Source: Nitrospirota bacterium
GTDB lineage: Bacteria; Nitrospirota; Thermodesulfovibrionia; Thermodesulfovibrionales; UBA9159
Direction of reading: 5' to 3'
Assembly: GCA_023475105.1 (NCBI GenBank)
Contig: JAMCWJ010000050.1
Span: 1-64,000 of the forward strand
Length of the DNA stretch: 64,000 nt
Part shown: positions 25,120 through 34,580 of the stretch, piece after piece
How the letters are laid out: each line of letters opens with the position of its first letter
Numbering within the stretch: position 1 is the first letter of the stretch
Translations under genes and position numbers: made by a program
The notes under the pieces: generated by a model
What the model saw: only the letters and a program-made list of their open reading frames with translations
What the model was told of the DNA's origin: nothing
The model's database searches: none

Positions 25120-25563
25120 ATGGGGAAAAGAATGAACGAGCTCAAGAAAACCGTCTTCTATGAGATGCTCGACATGGCAGGACGCGTTTTCATCGTAGTG
25201 AGATATTCCGAGAATGTGACGATTGGAAACCGAGGCTTCACGCACGAGGAGAAGCAAAACGGCATCATACTCGTCTTTAGCCGGAGCATGAATTTTTCAT
25301 GGGGTGATGCAGGCATCGCCTCGTCACTAGTATTTGGCACGTCTCCCCAAAAATGCTTCATCCCGCCGGAGGATATCATCGCGATATACTCCCCTGAATT
25401 GAATTCCCAATTTATCACAGCCTTGCAGCCCTCAATCGAGATGCCGGGCAAAAAAGAAGACGCTGCCGGGCCTGAACAGGAGGAGCCCGGGGGACCGAAC
25501 GTGGTAAGGGTCGATTTTTCACGCAAAAGGTCTCCGAAGCGGCCTGAAAGACCGCATACCTAA
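25120..25563 (+). CDS. SspB-like protein (possible ClpXP adaptor)
   Basis: A 147-residue protein. The segment from about residue 20 to 105 resembles the SspB fold (short beta strands, an FSRSMNFSWGD segment, and PPEDIIAIYSPE in place of the SspB AIYARE motif). It ends in a charged, proline-rich tail (VVRVDFSRKRSPKRP) like the flexible tail with which SspB contacts ClpX. E. coli SspB tethers ssrA-tagged proteins to ClpXP. The assignment rests on pattern, not on strong identity. ATG 25120 fits the promoter; ATG 25132 has GGGGAAAAG before it but would lie inside the message. The glgB gene starts 6 nt later. Confidence 0.5.
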   Translation: MGKRMNELKKTVFYEMLDMAGRVFIVVRYSENVTIGNRGFTHEEKQNGIILVFSRSMNFSWGDAGIASSLVFGTSPQKCFIPPEDIIAIYSPELNSQFITALQPSIEMPGKKEDAAGPEQEEPGGPNVVRVDFSRKRSPKRPERPHT

Positions 25564-25569
25564 AATCCC

Positions 25570-27513
25570 GTGACGACCGGAAAAAAAACAAGGATACTTT
25601 CAGACTTCGATCTTCACCTCATGGGAGAGGGAAGCCACTACAATCAATACGAGAAACTCGGCGCCCACCTCATGGAGTTCGACGGACTGAAGGGCGTCCA
25701 TTTTGCAGTCTGGGCTCCGAACGCAAAAAGCGTGAGCGTCATCGGCGACTTTAACGGCTGGAGCCCAAAGACCCACACCATGCAGAGCCTCGGCGCGTCG
25801 GGTATCTGGGAGCTCTTCGTCCCCGGCATCGGCGAAGGGAGCCTTTATAAGTTCGAAATGCGGTCGCGGATCGGCAAATACATCGCGCAAAAAGCCGATC
25901 CGTTCGCCTTTTATTTTGAAGTGAGACCGAAGAGCGCATCGATCGTATATAACATCGACGGGTACGGGTGGAACGACGATGCATGGAACGAGAAACGCTC
26001 CGCCGCCAACTGGTTCGAATCGCCCCTCACCTTCTATGAGGTCCATCTCGGTTCCTGGATGAGGAAGGCGGAGGAGGGCAACCGGTGGCTCACCTACAGG
26101 GAACTTGCAGCCGCCTTGATACCCCACGTGAGGGAGCTGGGATTCACACATATCCAGCTGATGCCGATCACTGAGCATCCCCTCGACGCATCCTGGGGGT
26201 ATCAGACGCTCGGCTATTTTGCGCCCACGAGCAGGTTCGGGGAGCCGAAGGACTTCATGTATTTCGTGGACCAGTGCCACCAAGCCGGCCTCGGAGTTAT
26301 TCTCGACTGGGTCCCTGCCCATTTCCCCAGCGACGGCCACGGCCTCGGATTCTTTGACGGCACATGTCTTTACGAGCATGAGGATCCGAGGAAGGGCTTT
26401 CATCCTGACTGGGGCACAAAGATCTTCAATTACGGAAGGAACGAGGTGAGAAACTTCCTCATCTCAAACGCGCTTTTCTGGTTTGAAAAATATCACATGG
26501 ACGGCCTCCGCGTCGATGCGGTCGCTTCGATGCTTTACCTCGACTACTCGAGGAAGAAAGGCGAGTGGATACCGAACAGGTACGGAGGGAGGGAGAACCT
26601 CGAGGCGATCGACTTCCTCAAGAAGTTCAACGAGGTTTCCCATAAATACCACCAGGGCATCCTCACGATAGCCGAGGAGTCGACTTCATGGCCCAACGTC
26701 TCGAAGCCGACCTATCTCGGAGGGCTCGGCTTCAGTATGAAGTGGAACATGGGCTGGATGAACGACACACTCGCGTATTTCTCGAAAGACCCGGTGTTCA
26801 GAAAGTACCATCACAACAATCTGACCTTCAGCCTCCTCTACGCCTTTTCCGAGAATTTCATCCTGCCCTTGTCCCACGACGAAGTCGTGCACGGAAAGCG
26901 CTCCCTGCTGGACAAGATGCCGGGAGACCTGTGGCAGAAGTTTGCAAACCTGCGTGCTCTCTACGGATTCATGTACGGCCATCCCGGGAAGAAGCTCCTG
27001 TTTATGGGCGGAGAATTCGGACAATGGCATGAATGGAACTTCGATACAAGTCTTGACTGGAACCTGCTTGAATACGAATCCCACAGGGGCCTCCAGAGAC
27101 TGGTGAAAGACCTCAACCGCATCTGCAGGTCCGAGCCCTCCCTCTATGAACTCGATTCCGAGCCGAAGGGCTTCGAGTGGATCGATTTTCACGACGTCGA
27201 GGGAAGCGTCCTCTCTTTTCTGAGAAGGGCAAGAGACCCCGACGATTTCACGATCTTCGTCTGCAACTTCACTCCCGTGCCGAGACTCAATTACCTCGTG
27301 GGGGTTCCCGCGCCCGGCTTCTACAGGGAAATCCTTAACACCGATTCTTCGATCTACGGGGGAAGCAACATGGGAAATGCGGGAGGAGTGCCTTCGGGTC
27401 CCATCCGCATACATCTCCGGTCCTGTTCCATAAGAATTACCCTGCCGCCCCTCGCCGTCGTCGTCTTCAGACGAACGGAGAGCGCTACCCCTTCTCCATC
27501 TCTTCAAGCGTGA
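25570..27513 (+). CDS. glgB: 1,4-alpha-glucan branching enzyme GlgB
   Basis: A 647-residue GH13 enzyme that makes alpha-1,6 branches in glycogen. It has the N-terminal CBM48 region ([23 protein letters not shown]), then the catalytic barrel with DWVPAHF, the nucleophile region [17 protein letters not shown], the acid/base EES region and the [12 protein letters not shown] segment, and a C-terminal beta domain. It starts with GTG 25570; an in-frame ATG at 25621 would remove conserved residues. No glgA, glgC or glgX is adjacent. Its 3' end overlaps the convergent deacetylase gene by 29 nt. Confidence 0.96.
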   Translation: MTTGKKTRILSDFDLHLMGEGSHYNQYEKLGAHLMEFDGLKGVHFAVWAPNAKSVSVIGDFNGWSPKTHTMQSLGASGIWELFVPGIGEGSLYKFEMRSRIGKYIAQKADPFAFYFEVRPKSASIVYNIDGYGWNDDAWNEKRSAANWFESPLTFYEVHLGSWMRKAEEGNRWLTYRELAAALIPHVRELGFTHIQLMPITEHPLDASWGYQTLGYFAPTSRFGEPKDFMYFVDQCHQAGLGVILDWVPAHFPSDGHGLGFFDGTCLYEHEDPRKGFHPDWGTKIFNYGRNEVRNFLISNALFWFEKYHMDGLRVDAVASMLYLDYSRKKGEWIPNRYGGRENLEAIDFLKKFNEVSHKYHQGILTIAEESTSWPNVSKPTYLGGLGFSMKWNMGWMNDTLAYFSKDPVFRKYHHNNLTFSLLYAFSENFILPLSHDEVVHGKRSLLDKMPGDLWQKFANLRALYGFMYGHPGKKLLFMGGEFGQWHEWNFDTSLDWNLLEYESHRGLQRLVKDLNRICRSEPSLYELDSEPKGFEWIDFHDVEGSVLSFLRRARDPDDFTIFVCNFTPVPRLNYLVGVPAPGFYREILNTDSSIYGGSNMGNAGGVPSGPIRIHLRSCSIRITLPPLAVVVFRRTESATPSPSLQA

Positions 27514-28399
27514 TCAGCACCGACTCTGCCAGCGCCTCCGGGTCATAGCCGCCTTCGAGCGTCATGACCGTGGGCAGCCGGAAGGAAAGAATCGCCCTCA
27601 CGATTTCTCTGATGCCCGCGCCAGAGACACGTATCGCCGCCAGAGGGTCGTCCCTGTGGATGTCATATCCTGCAGACACCAGGATTATGTCCGGACCGAA
27701 GCTCTCTACGAGGGGCGGAAGAATCTCGCGGTACGCGGCGAGGTACTCTTTGTCCCCCGCCCCCCCCGCCATCGGGACGTTGCGGGTGAATCCCCTGCCT
27801 TTTCCTTTTCCGCGCTCGGCTTCGCTTCCGGTTCCCGGGTAATGAGGATACTGGTGTGTGCTGAAATAGAAGACCGTGTCGTCTTCCTCAAAGGTGTGCT
27901 GCGTGCCGTTGCCGTGGTGGACATCGAAATCCACAATGAAGGCTTTCTCGTACCCCGTCTTCTGCGCGTATCGTGCTCCCACCGCCACGTTATTGAAAAT
28001 GCAGAAGCCCATCGCCCTGTCCGCCTCCGCGTGATGTCCCGGGGGCCTCACCGCGCAAAAGGCCCTCTTCGCCTCCCCGCCGCGGCATTCGTCGACGGCC
28101 GCCATCACCGCGCCGGCAGCGAACAATGCAGCCTCCAGACTGCCGTGCGAGAGGAAGGTGTCTGGGTCGAGATATCCTTCACCCATCCCCTTCAGTTTTT
28201 CGACGTAGCCGAGAGTATGGACCGTCTCGATATCTGCGAATGAGGCCTTCCTCGGCTTGAGAAAAGCGAGCGCTTCCCGGAGGGGGGAATTCTCGACCGC
28301 ACGCACGATCGCAGTCAGCCTCTCCTTGCATTCGGGATGCCAGGCCGGAGTTTCGTGCCGGAGGAAGATGTCGTCATACACGAATGCGACTTTTTTCAT
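27485..28399 (-). CDS. histone-deacetylase-family amidohydrolase (AcuC/HdaH-like)
   Basis: A 304-residue zinc hydrolase of the HDAC superfamily. The charge-relay histidines are in RPPGHHAE (H122, H123). Zinc ligands D159 and H161 are in [11 protein letters not shown], and the third is the aspartate of RDDPL after SAGYD. The final GGYD glycine motif with the catalytic tyrosine region is present. Bacterial members deacetylate small molecules such as polyamines, or acetyl-CoA synthetase (AcuC). No acetyl-CoA synthetase gene is nearby, so the substrate is open. A -35/-10 pair lies so close to the ATG that the message should be leaderless. Confidence 0.92.
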   Translation of the reverse strand: MKKVAFVYDDIFLRHETPAWHPECKERLTAIVRAVENSPLREALAFLKPRKASFADIETVHTLGYVEKLKGMGEGYLDPDTFLSHGSLEAALFAAGAVMAAVDECRGGEAKRAFCAVRPPGHHAEADRAMGFCIFNNVAVGARYAQKTGYEKAFIVDFDVHHGNGTQHTFEEDDTVFYFSTHQYPHYPGTGSEAERGKGKGRGFTRNVPMAGGAGDKEYLAAYREILPPLVESFGPDIILVSAGYDIHRDDPLAAIRVSGAGIREIVRAILSFRLPTVMTLEGGYDPEALAESVLITLEEMEKG

Positions 28400-28405
28400 A
28401 ACGCC

Positions 28406-28434
28406 ATTGTATACCGAACGGTATGATTAGTCAA
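28406..28434 (-). promoter_or_regulatory. promoter giving a leaderless deacetylase mRNA
   Basis: On the minus strand TTGACT, 17 bp, TACAAT, then six bases and ATG 28399. The predicted start site is the A of the start codon. No ribosome site precedes the ATG. Confidence 0.75.
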
Positions 28435-28448
28435 AGGAACCGGATTGC

Positions 28449-28469
28449 CCAAAATCCACCATCAAGAAA
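28449..28469. repeat. copy of the AAAATCCACCATCAAGAAA motif
   Basis: The 19 bases at 28451-28469 match 20914-20932 exactly, with two further C before them in both copies. It lies 50 bp upstream of the deacetylase gene, in the same relation to a minus-strand gene as the other copies. Confidence 0.6.
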
Positions 28470-28684
28470 AACGAAATCAGGTCTCTTCCCGGGGAGAGTC
28501 ATCTGATATAATGATTGTGTTTTGGGGGCATGGGAGATGATTGAATCAAGGACGGCATCGCCTGGAACACGTATTTCTAAGGGATCTCCTCAAGAAGCCC
28601 GAAGAAAACAGGGAATAGGGAAAAGGTCCGCAGCGGCTGTCCCATCGTCGCAGCCCCGCAGATCGGGACGAGATGCTCTTCCGG
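28470..28684 (+). other. gene-free stretch with an extended -10 promoter
   Basis: TGATATAAT at 28504-28512 is an extended -10 element without a clear -35 element, reading to the right. The following 170 bases have only a basic, low-complexity open frame that runs into the antisense of vanZ and that I do not accept as a gene. Partial stems are visible (GGAGAT near 28534 with ATCTCC near 28582), so a small RNA is possible. No known RNA family was recognised. Confidence 0.3.
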
Positions 28685-29122
28685 TCAGCGGCGATGATCA
28701 ATGCGCCGCCACAGGGCGCTTACTCCGAGGGCGAGAATCCCGCCGAGGGTATCGATACCAACATCCCGCAGCGATGCAGTCCTCGCTGCGGTAAAGGATT
28801 GGTGGAACTCGTCGCCGGCGGCATAGAGTGCAACGACGAACAGAGAACAGAGGGACCATCGCACGGTGCGCTCTCCCGAGCCGCCGCGGAAGGCGCGAAA
28901 CAACAACATAGCCAGGATCGCATATTCGATCAGATGGCCCGATTTCCGGATTACCCCTTGTACCGCGGCGACTTCGGCAGGCGAAAGCGACGGCGCCAGA
29001 AAAAAGAGAAGAGATCCGATAAGCAGGGAGGTGTTCCGGGCGGAGAATGTCTCCGTCGACATCCAGAAAATAAAACCCATCCAGAGGAATACGGGCAGCC
29101 AATGCCTGATAGCTTTGTTCAT
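28685..29122 (-). CDS. VanZ-family membrane protein
   Basis: A 145-residue protein with four membrane segments. It has the family motifs LPVFLWMGFIFWMST near the N-terminus, KSGHLIEYAILAMLLFRA in the middle and DEFHQSFTAART followed by DVGIDTLGG at the end. VanZ gave teicoplanin resistance in enterococci; distant homologues such as this are widespread and of unknown role. A TGCTAGAAT extended -10 ends seven bases before ATG 29122, implying a leaderless message. Confidence 0.9.
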   Translation of the reverse strand: MNKAIRHWLPVFLWMGFIFWMSTETFSARNTSLLIGSLLFFLAPSLSPAEVAAVQGVIRKSGHLIEYAILAMLLFRAFRGGSGERTVRWSLCSLFVVALYAAGDEFHQSFTAARTASLRDVGIDTLGGILALGVSALWRRIDHRR

Positions 29123-29198
29123 GATTTTTATTCTAGCATAAGTGTTTTGAGGCGAAACTTCCCGGTTTCTTTATCGGGTTTCAGAACAGCTTCTTTGC

Positions 29199-29228
29199 GT
29201 ATCAAAACTACGGGTGATTTGATACAAT
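29199..29228 (+). promoter_or_regulatory. operator-like inverted repeat over a -10 element
   Basis: GTATCAAA at 29199-29206 and TTTGATAC at 29218-29225 form perfect 8-bp arms 11 bp apart, and the right arm overlaps TACAAT at 29223-29228. It lies about 85 bp upstream of the subtilase gene, in the divergent space with vanZ. A repressor bound here would block the promoter. The regulator is unknown. Confidence 0.5.
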
Positions 29229-29312
29229 AGCGGAACATCGGCTGGGAAAGGGGGTCGATGACATGGGGGTATCTATTTCGTTCTCGGTCTCATTAACAGC
29301 AAGGAGGGTGTG

Positions 29313-31073
29313 GTGAAAAAAATCGTTTTGAGCACGTTGTTCGTCCTGTCTTTTGCATTTATTTTTTATGGAAACCCGGCAGCGTATGCGGAAGTGTCGG
29401 TTCCCAAGGATCGCTTCATCGTGACGGTGAGGAGCAGCGCCGAATATGACACCCTTCGCGCCGAGGTGACCAAGCTCGGCGGCCTGGTCGTAAATGACCT
29501 GCGGGAAATCAAGTCGTTTGCGGTGGTGGCTTCTGAAGGGCTGAAGAGCAGGATCGCGGCCGATCCGAGGGCCGCGGAGGTGGCACGGGACGGCATCAGG
29601 AGATTGATCAGGCCGGAGATGGGTGAAGAGTTCTTTCGTTCCGGCCAGGCTCCGCAGACCTTGGTCAATGGCGCCGCTGCTCTGCCTCCTGCGATTGCGG
29701 GTTCGGAGGGAGACCCCGCTTTCTTGCTCCCGGGCCTGCTCTGGAACGTGGAGCGGATCAACGCTCCCCAGACGTGGAGCTTCACCGCGGGCAGGCCGGT
29801 AATCACGGTAGGTGTGGCGGACACCGGTCTCGATTACACGCATTTTGAGCTTGCGACCAATGTGACGGAAGTGGTCGACCTGACCGCAGGAGAAGACCCT
29901 CCACTCTGTGAGACCTATTTCGGCTTTGGCGACGATTTTCTTGCGGGAATGATGGGGGCGCCTTCTTCGGACCTTGATTTCAACGGGCACGGCACCTGGA
30001 TCGGCGGAAATATCGCGGCGCTCATGAACGGGTCTGGTATCAACGGTATTGCCCCGAATATCAGCCTCGTCGGAATCAAGATATCGCAGTGGTGCGGCAG
30101 CGCCTACGACTCCACAATCCTGAGCGCTTTCCTTTATGCTGCGCGGAACAGAGTCGACATCGTGAGCATCTCTTTCGGAGGATACACGGATCAATCCGAC
30201 CCGGAACAGGCCGCGATTTACCGGAAGTACGTCGCCGTGGTCGAATACGCCCGCTCGAAGGGGACGGTGATCGTTGCCTCGGCGGGCAACGATCATGTCC
30301 GTATCGGTAACAACGGCAGGGTCATGAGCTACGGCAGCCTGACGACCCCCGGCGGCAGTGTGACCGATCTTCACGGTATGTACGAGACTCCTGCGGGGAT
30401 CCCCGGCGTCGTGATGGTCTCTGCCACCGGCAATGCGGTGAACAGCGCGTCGGAAAGCTGCCCCCCCGGCACAACAGACACCAATGCGACGTGCAAGCCA
30501 TCTTCGGACCTCCATCAGCCTTTCGGCGTCGGACGAGAAAACCAGCTCGCCTATTACAGCAACTATGGCCCCCGCGTCGATGTGGCGGCGCCCGGAGGAG
30601 CAAGGAAATTCAATCTCCCGCTCTCCGACAGGGGAGGGACCCCCGGATTCCCTTTCACCTTTGATGACGGATCTTCCGCATGGGAAACATTCAGCACCAC
30701 TTCGAACTGGGCGACCCAGATTCCCTGTATCATGTTCCTTGGATGGACGGAATTCCCGGACCTGCAGTGTTACAGCACCATACAGGGAACTTCTATGGCC
30801 ACACCGCACGTCGCAGCCGTTCTTGCATTGATTGCGAGCAGCCATCCCGACCTTCAAAACGATCCGGACGGTCTCATCGCTTTCATGAAGGATACGGTGC
30901 AAAGGGTCAGGGGCAACGCGACGCCGCCGCTCGACCCCTTTGATACCACACCCGGAGACCTCACAGGTATACCCTGTGATACGGGGTATTGTCATCTCGG
31001 CGGCAGCCCTATCCCGGACGGCGAGGCCTATGGCGCGGGACTCGTGGATACGCGGTTGATGACGCTAAGGTAG
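29313..31073 (+). CDS. secreted S8 family serine protease (subtilase)
   Basis: A 586-residue exported protease. Start GTG 29313 is 5 nt after AGGAGG (GTG 29310 is the alternative). A signal peptide of about 26 residues ends AAYAE; an inhibitor_I9-like propeptide region follows (FIVTVRSS to about residue 110). The catalytic triad is in place: Asp in GVADTGLDY (about 170), His in NGHGTWIGG (about 225) and Ser in GTSMATPHVA (about 494), with oxyanion Asn in SAGND. An insertion rich in glycine and aspartate precedes the serine. It should act outside the cell or in the periplasm. A strong hairpin follows the gene. Confidence 0.95.
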   Translation: MKKIVLSTLFVLSFAFIFYGNPAAYAEVSVPKDRFIVTVRSSAEYDTLRAEVTKLGGLVVNDLREIKSFAVVASEGLKSRIAADPRAAEVARDGIRRLIRPEMGEEFFRSGQAPQTLVNGAAALPPAIAGSEGDPAFLLPGLLWNVERINAPQTWSFTAGRPVITVGVADTGLDYTHFELATNVTEVVDLTAGEDPPLCETYFGFGDDFLAGMMGAPSSDLDFNGHGTWIGGNIAALMNGSGINGIAPNISLVGIKISQWCGSAYDSTILSAFLYAARNRVDIVSISFGGYTDQSDPEQAAIYRKYVAVVEYARSKGTVIVASAGNDHVRIGNNGRVMSYGSLTTPGGSVTDLHGMYETPAGIPGVVMVSATGNAVNSASESCPPGTTDTNATCKPSSDLHQPFGVGRENQLAYYSNYGPRVDVAAPGGARKFNLPLSDRGGTPGFPFTFDDGSSAWETFSTTSNWATQIPCIMFLGWTEFPDLQCYSTIQGTSMATPHVAAVLALIASSHPDLQNDPDGLIAFMKDTVQRVRGNATPPLDPFDTTPGDLTGIPCDTGYCHLGGSPIPDGEAYGAGLVDTRLMTLR

Positions 31074-31091
31074 AGGCGGAAGCCGGACTTT

Positions 31092-31135
31092 CAGAACAAG
31101 GAGGCCGGGACGCGCCTTCCGGCCTCCTTGTTCTG
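31092..31135 (+). terminator. long perfect hairpin after the subtilase gene
   Basis: A 17-bp perfect stem (arm CAGAACAAGGAGGCCGG) with a 10-base loop, starting 18 nt after the stop codon. The T run is lacking, so it may be a factor-assisted terminator or an mRNA-stabilising structure. Confidence 0.75.
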
Positions 31136-31287
31136 CTCCGTTGCAATATCGTTCATTCCTGTTTATTCTCCGATGTTCAGCCCTTATCCGCGTTCTGATT
31201 TTTGTTGTGACGGCAAATTTCGTGTCTCTCCGGGGGCCGATAATTCTGTTTGATTACGGAAGATTTTTTAGTGTATGAATTTTTTGG

Positions 31288-31322
31288 TTGACAAAATACT
31301 GTTAATTTGTTAATTAACAGTA
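31288..31322 (+). promoter_or_regulatory. promoter with a 26-bp palindromic operator
   Basis: TTGACA at 31288-31293, 17 bp, TAATTA at 31311-31316. Perfect 11-bp arms TACTGTTAATT and AATTAACAGTA with a TGTT centre span 31297-31322, covering the spacer and -10. A further ATTAAC half-site and TTAACAG follow at about 31322-31335. Any protein bound here would occlude the promoter of the downstream regulator, so autorepression is likely. Confidence 0.7.
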
Positions 31323-31359
31323 TTAACTATTAACAGCAGGGTCTGCTGAGAAAACAACG

Positions 31360-32715
31360 ATGAATTCTATGCTCGAAAGGTTTCTTAAGGATCCGAAGTT
31401 TCTCGTAGATGTCTTCGAGACGATGAGGGACGGCCTTATGGTCGTCGACACCGAAGGGACTATCCTGTTCTTCAACAAGGCCGCCGAAGAGATAACCGGT
31501 CACCGCAGGGAAGAAGTTATCGGGAAATCCTGCACCATGCTCGACAGCGATACCTGCGTAATCCTCACGGAATCGGGAAGACAGAGAAGTTGCGATCTCT
31601 TCGAGACCGGATCGATGTGCAACAAGAAATGCAGGATACGCTCCGGCGACGGAAGGTCTGTCTATCTCCTGAAAAACGCCGTCGTCCTCAGGGACAGCAG
31701 CGACGAGGTCGTCGGTGCCGTGGAATCGATGACCGATATTACGTCCCTCTACATGAAGGAACTGGAACTCGAGGAACTGAAACAGGAGTTGAGGCAGGAA
31801 TACTGGTTCATGGGTCTGCTGGGAAGAAGCAGCCCGATGCAGAGACTGTTCGAGCAGATACGGAACGCCGCCGTGAGCGAGGCGCCGGTCTTGGTATGCG
31901 GCGAAAGCGGTTCGGGCAAGGACCTCGTGGCACGTGCGATCCACAAACTGAGCAGACGCAAGGAAGGGCCCTTCATAGCAATGAACTGCGCGTCACTGAA
32001 CGATCATCTCCTCGAAAGCGAGCTCTTCGGCCACACGAAGGGTTCCTTCACCGGCGCGATCAACGACAGGGTTGGGAGGTTCGAGGCCGCCAACAACGGG
32101 AGCATCTTCCTCGATGAAATAGGCGATATGCCCAAAATCATGCAGGTGAAGCTTCTGCGGGTCCTCGAGGAGAAAGTCGTCGAAAGGGTCGGAGACCACA
32201 GGCCGATCCCTGTTAACATAAGACTTATCTCGGCGACGAACAAAGAACTGGACGGTCTCATTCCCCAGGACAGGTTCAGGGAAGATCTCCTGTACCGGAT
32301 AAACTCTATCGTGGTCGAGGTGCCTCCTCTCAGGGAAAGGCGCGAGGATATTCCGATCATAGCCTTCCATTATCTGAAGAAGATCTCTCTTGTGAACAAC
32401 AAGGACATCCGGAGGATAAGTCCGCCCGCAATGGAGATCATAGGGAATTTCAGCTGGCCCGGAAACGTGAGGCAGCTGATCAATGCCCTGGAGCACAGCG
32501 CGATTACGTGCAAGGGCGACACCATCGAAGTCTCGAACCTGCCGGACTATCTGTTTCGCGAGAAAAAGGCCGGCGGAAACGACGAGCGGGCAGAGCGCGA
32601 GAAGATACGCTCCGCCCTGGCCCTGTACAAGGGGAATAAGACCCTCGCTGCGAAACACCTGGGGATCAGCAGGGTCACGCTATGGAAAAGGCTTAAGGAA
32701 CTCGGAGCGGACTGA
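31360..32715 (+). CDS. sigma-54-dependent regulator with a cysteine-rich PAS domain
   Basis: A 451-residue enhancer-binding protein. The PAS domain (about residues 15-130) holds five cysteines within about 40 residues, including CNKKC, which could bind a metal or Fe-S cluster or act as a redox switch. The AAA+ domain follows with Walker A GESGSGKD, Walker B IFLDEIGDM and the sigma-54 contact loop as GSFTGA, a tolerated variant of GAFTGA. A Fis helix-turn-helix closes the protein (LAAKHLGISRVTLWKRL). A palindromic operator covers its promoter. The target genes are unknown: no -24/-12 site was found before the neighbouring sulfite-oxidase-like gene. Confidence 0.93.
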   Translation: MNSMLERFLKDPKFLVDVFETMRDGLMVVDTEGTILFFNKAAEEITGHRREEVIGKSCTMLDSDTCVILTESGRQRSCDLFETGSMCNKKCRIRSGDGRSVYLLKNAVVLRDSSDEVVGAVESMTDITSLYMKELELEELKQELRQEYWFMGLLGRSSPMQRLFEQIRNAAVSEAPVLVCGESGSGKDLVARAIHKLSRRKEGPFIAMNCASLNDHLLESELFGHTKGSFTGAINDRVGRFEAANNGSIFLDEIGDMPKIMQVKLLRVLEEKVVERVGDHRPIPVNIRLISATNKELDGLIPQDRFREDLLYRINSIVVEVPPLRERREDIPIIAFHYLKKISLVNNKDIRRISPPAMEIIGNFSWPGNVRQLINALEHSAITCKGDTIEVSNLPDYLFREKKAGGNDERAEREKIRSALALYKGNKTLAAKHLGISRVTLWKRLKELGAD

Positions 32716-32792
32716 GCGCAGTCGGAGCGGTCGCTGTCTTTGCAGCAGGGAAAGCAGGCTCACCGGGAGAAATTCAGAAGCCCTTTCTCCCA

Positions 32793-33500
32793 TCACAGGA
32801 CGAAGTTGCCGGACTTTTTCTTTCTCGATTTGTAAAAGCCGAACAGCTTCTTCGACACAAGAGGGAACAACCCCAGGAGAAGAAAAGAGAGGATCAGCCC
32901 CGGGGAGAGTATTCCCGACAGCGAACGTATCTTCGCCAGCTCCCTGCCGGCATTGACGTATACCAGGGTGCCCGGGAGCATCCCTATCTGCGATACCCAG
33001 TAGAATGTCTTCAGGGGCATCCTCGTTAGTCCCACCAGGAGATTGATGAGCCAGAAGGGGAAGACAGGGATCAGCCGCAGCGTGAAAAGATAGAAGGGGC
33101 CCTCTTTTTCGATCCCTTCATTGATCGTCCCGAGTTTATCCGCGAACCTCGACTGCACCCAGTCACGCAAGACGAACCGCGAGACGAAACACGCAAGGGT
33201 CGCACCGACGGCGCTCGCGAAGGAGACGACAATCGTGCCTCTCAGCAATCCGAAAAGCGCGCCCCCGGCAAGGGTCATGATCGCAGCCCCAGGCAGAGAA
33301 AGCGACGTGACGAAGATATAGACGGCCGTGTAGGCCGCAACAACGGCGATCGGGTGGCCGGCATAGAGGGCCGCGAACCTCTGCTGCGACTCCTTCAGGT
33401 AGGAAAGCGCAAAATAATCGCCAAGGTGGAAGACCTTGAAGGCGGCAATGATGGCGATGACCGCAACGAGGACCGCTGTTTTCCTGAGCTTCCCGCTCAT
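32793..33500 (-). CDS. TVP38/TMEM64 (DedA-related) membrane protein
   Basis: A 235-residue inner-membrane protein with about six hydrophobic segments. The VTT-domain signature is seen: SLPGAAIMTLAGGALFG, an FVSRFVLRDWV segment, LRLIPVFPFWLINLLVGLT and GMLPGTLVYVNAG. Recent work links this superfamily to lipid scrambling or undecaprenyl-phosphate recycling; older annotation was SNARE-associated. It lies 15 nt downstream of the sulfite-oxidase-like gene on the same strand, so the two are probably co-transcribed. Confidence 0.9.
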   Translation of the reverse strand: MSGKLRKTAVLVAVIAIIAAFKVFHLGDYFALSYLKESQQRFAALYAGHPIAVVAAYTAVYIFVTSLSLPGAAIMTLAGGALFGLLRGTIVVSFASAVGATLACFVSRFVLRDWVQSRFADKLGTINEGIEKEGPFYLFTLRLIPVFPFWLINLLVGLTRMPLKTFYWVSQIGMLPGTLVYVNAGRELAKIRSLSGILSPGLILSFLLLGLFPLVSKKLFGFYKSRKKKSGNFVL

Positions 33501-33515
33501 CGCTCCGGCATCCTG

Positions 33516-34580
33516 CTACCTCACTACTTTCACACTTACAGAATGAAGTCCCTTTGCGCCATCGGGAAAAGTCCCGAAGAGTTTTCCGAAAAGGGACGGA
33601 GACTCCTGCACTTTTCCGCCCCTGCCAAAGGCCCGCACCGTTATCCTATGGTCCCCTTCCTTAGCGGGCCTCCAGTCGTATCTCCACAGCACCCATGACC
33701 ACCGGGAGAGCGGCGCCTTCATCTCTGCGTCGTGCCAGGTCTTCCTGTCGTCGAGGGAGACTTGTACTTTGCCGATGCCGTACCTGCCGCCAAAGGCGAT
33801 TCCTCCGATTACGTAATTCCCAAGAGGCACTTCCCTGCCGTCCATCGGCATCAGGATCTCGGACATGATCGAGATGACCGCCGTGTCGGACCACCCCCTC
33901 TTCTGCCAGTACCCCTTGAAATCATAATCCACAAGCTCTATCTTCGAAAGCCACTTTACGCTCTTTTCCCCGTAAAGGCCCGGAATGATCATCCTCAGGG
34001 GATATCCGTGCTGTTTCGGCAGGGCCTGGCCGTTCATCCTAAAGGCGAGGAATACCTCCCCGGAGAGCGCCAGAGAGTATGGGATGCTGTCGCTGTACCC
34101 ATCCTCCGCAAAAAAAGCCGCCTTGACGATGCCCTTGCCGGGTACAGCCCTTTCAAGCACCTTCCTCAGAGTGACCCCTTCCCACAGGGCATTGCTGACG
34201 GCGCTGCCTCCGACCGGGTTCCCGATACACTCGAGGGTAACGAACTCCGTCCTGTCCTGCATCGCTTTGATCTCGCCAAGGCTGAGCGCATAGGGTTTTT
34301 CGGCGCGACCCTCCACCCTCAGGGAGAATGTCTTCGGATCGATATCAGGTACCTTGTCCGAGTATGTCGTAATGTAGAATTCATTGTTCGGGGTGATCTC
34401 TTCGGCCGTGAAACCCTTGAAATTAACGGTCCCCTTCATAAGAAGGGTGTGTGTTTCCTCTTCGGTGAGCGCCTCCGCACACTGGTATATTCCATCAAAG
34501 AGAGAAACGCCGATACCGAGACCGATCGTCCCCGCCCCGAGCCCCTTGAAAAAATCCCTTCTGGTGAACGAAGTTTTCAT
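33516..34580 (-). CDS. Tat-exported sulfite-oxidase-family molybdoenzyme
   Basis: A 354-residue protein starting at ATG 34580, 6 nt after GGAGG. The N-terminus has a Tat signal (TRRDFFKG). The molybdopterin domain contains the ligand cysteine C118 in TLECIGNPVGG, and GYPLRMIIPGLYGEKSVKWL; a C-terminal Mo-co dimerisation domain follows. Family members oxidise sulfite to sulfate or reduce other oxo compounds in the periplasm. It needs Moco, yet the moaA copy at 7.4 kb is broken; mogA at 51.4 kb is intact. Its cytochrome partner is not obvious nearby. SorA-like sulfite dehydrogenase is the closest guess. Confidence 0.9.
   Translation of the reverse strand: MKTSFTRRDFFKGLGAGTIGLGIGVSLFDGIYQCAEALTEEETHTLLMKGTVNFKGFTAEEITPNNEFYITTYSDKVPDIDPKTFSLRVEGRAEKPYALSLGEIKAMQDRTEFVTLECIGNPVGGSAVSNALWEGVTLRKVLERAVPGKGIVKAAFFAEDGYSDSIPYSLALSGEVFLAFRMNGQALPKQHGYPLRMIIPGLYGEKSVKWLSKIELVDYDFKGYWQKRGWSDTAVISIMSEILMPMDGREVPLGNYVIGGIAFGGRYGIGKVQVSLDDRKTWHDAEMKAPLSRWSWVLWRYDWRPAKEGDHRITVRAFGRGGKVQESPSLFGKLFGTFPDGAKGLHSVSVKVVR

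Noticed and set aside
28522-28794. 90-codon plus-strand frame before vanZ
   Set aside because: Basic, low-complexity, runs into the antisense of vanZ, and has no family resemblance; kept only as a possible RNA region.
29208-30995. 595-codon minus-strand open frame
   Set aside because: Antisense to the subtilase gene, which has signal peptide, catalytic triad and ribosome site; the mirror frame has no recognisable domain.
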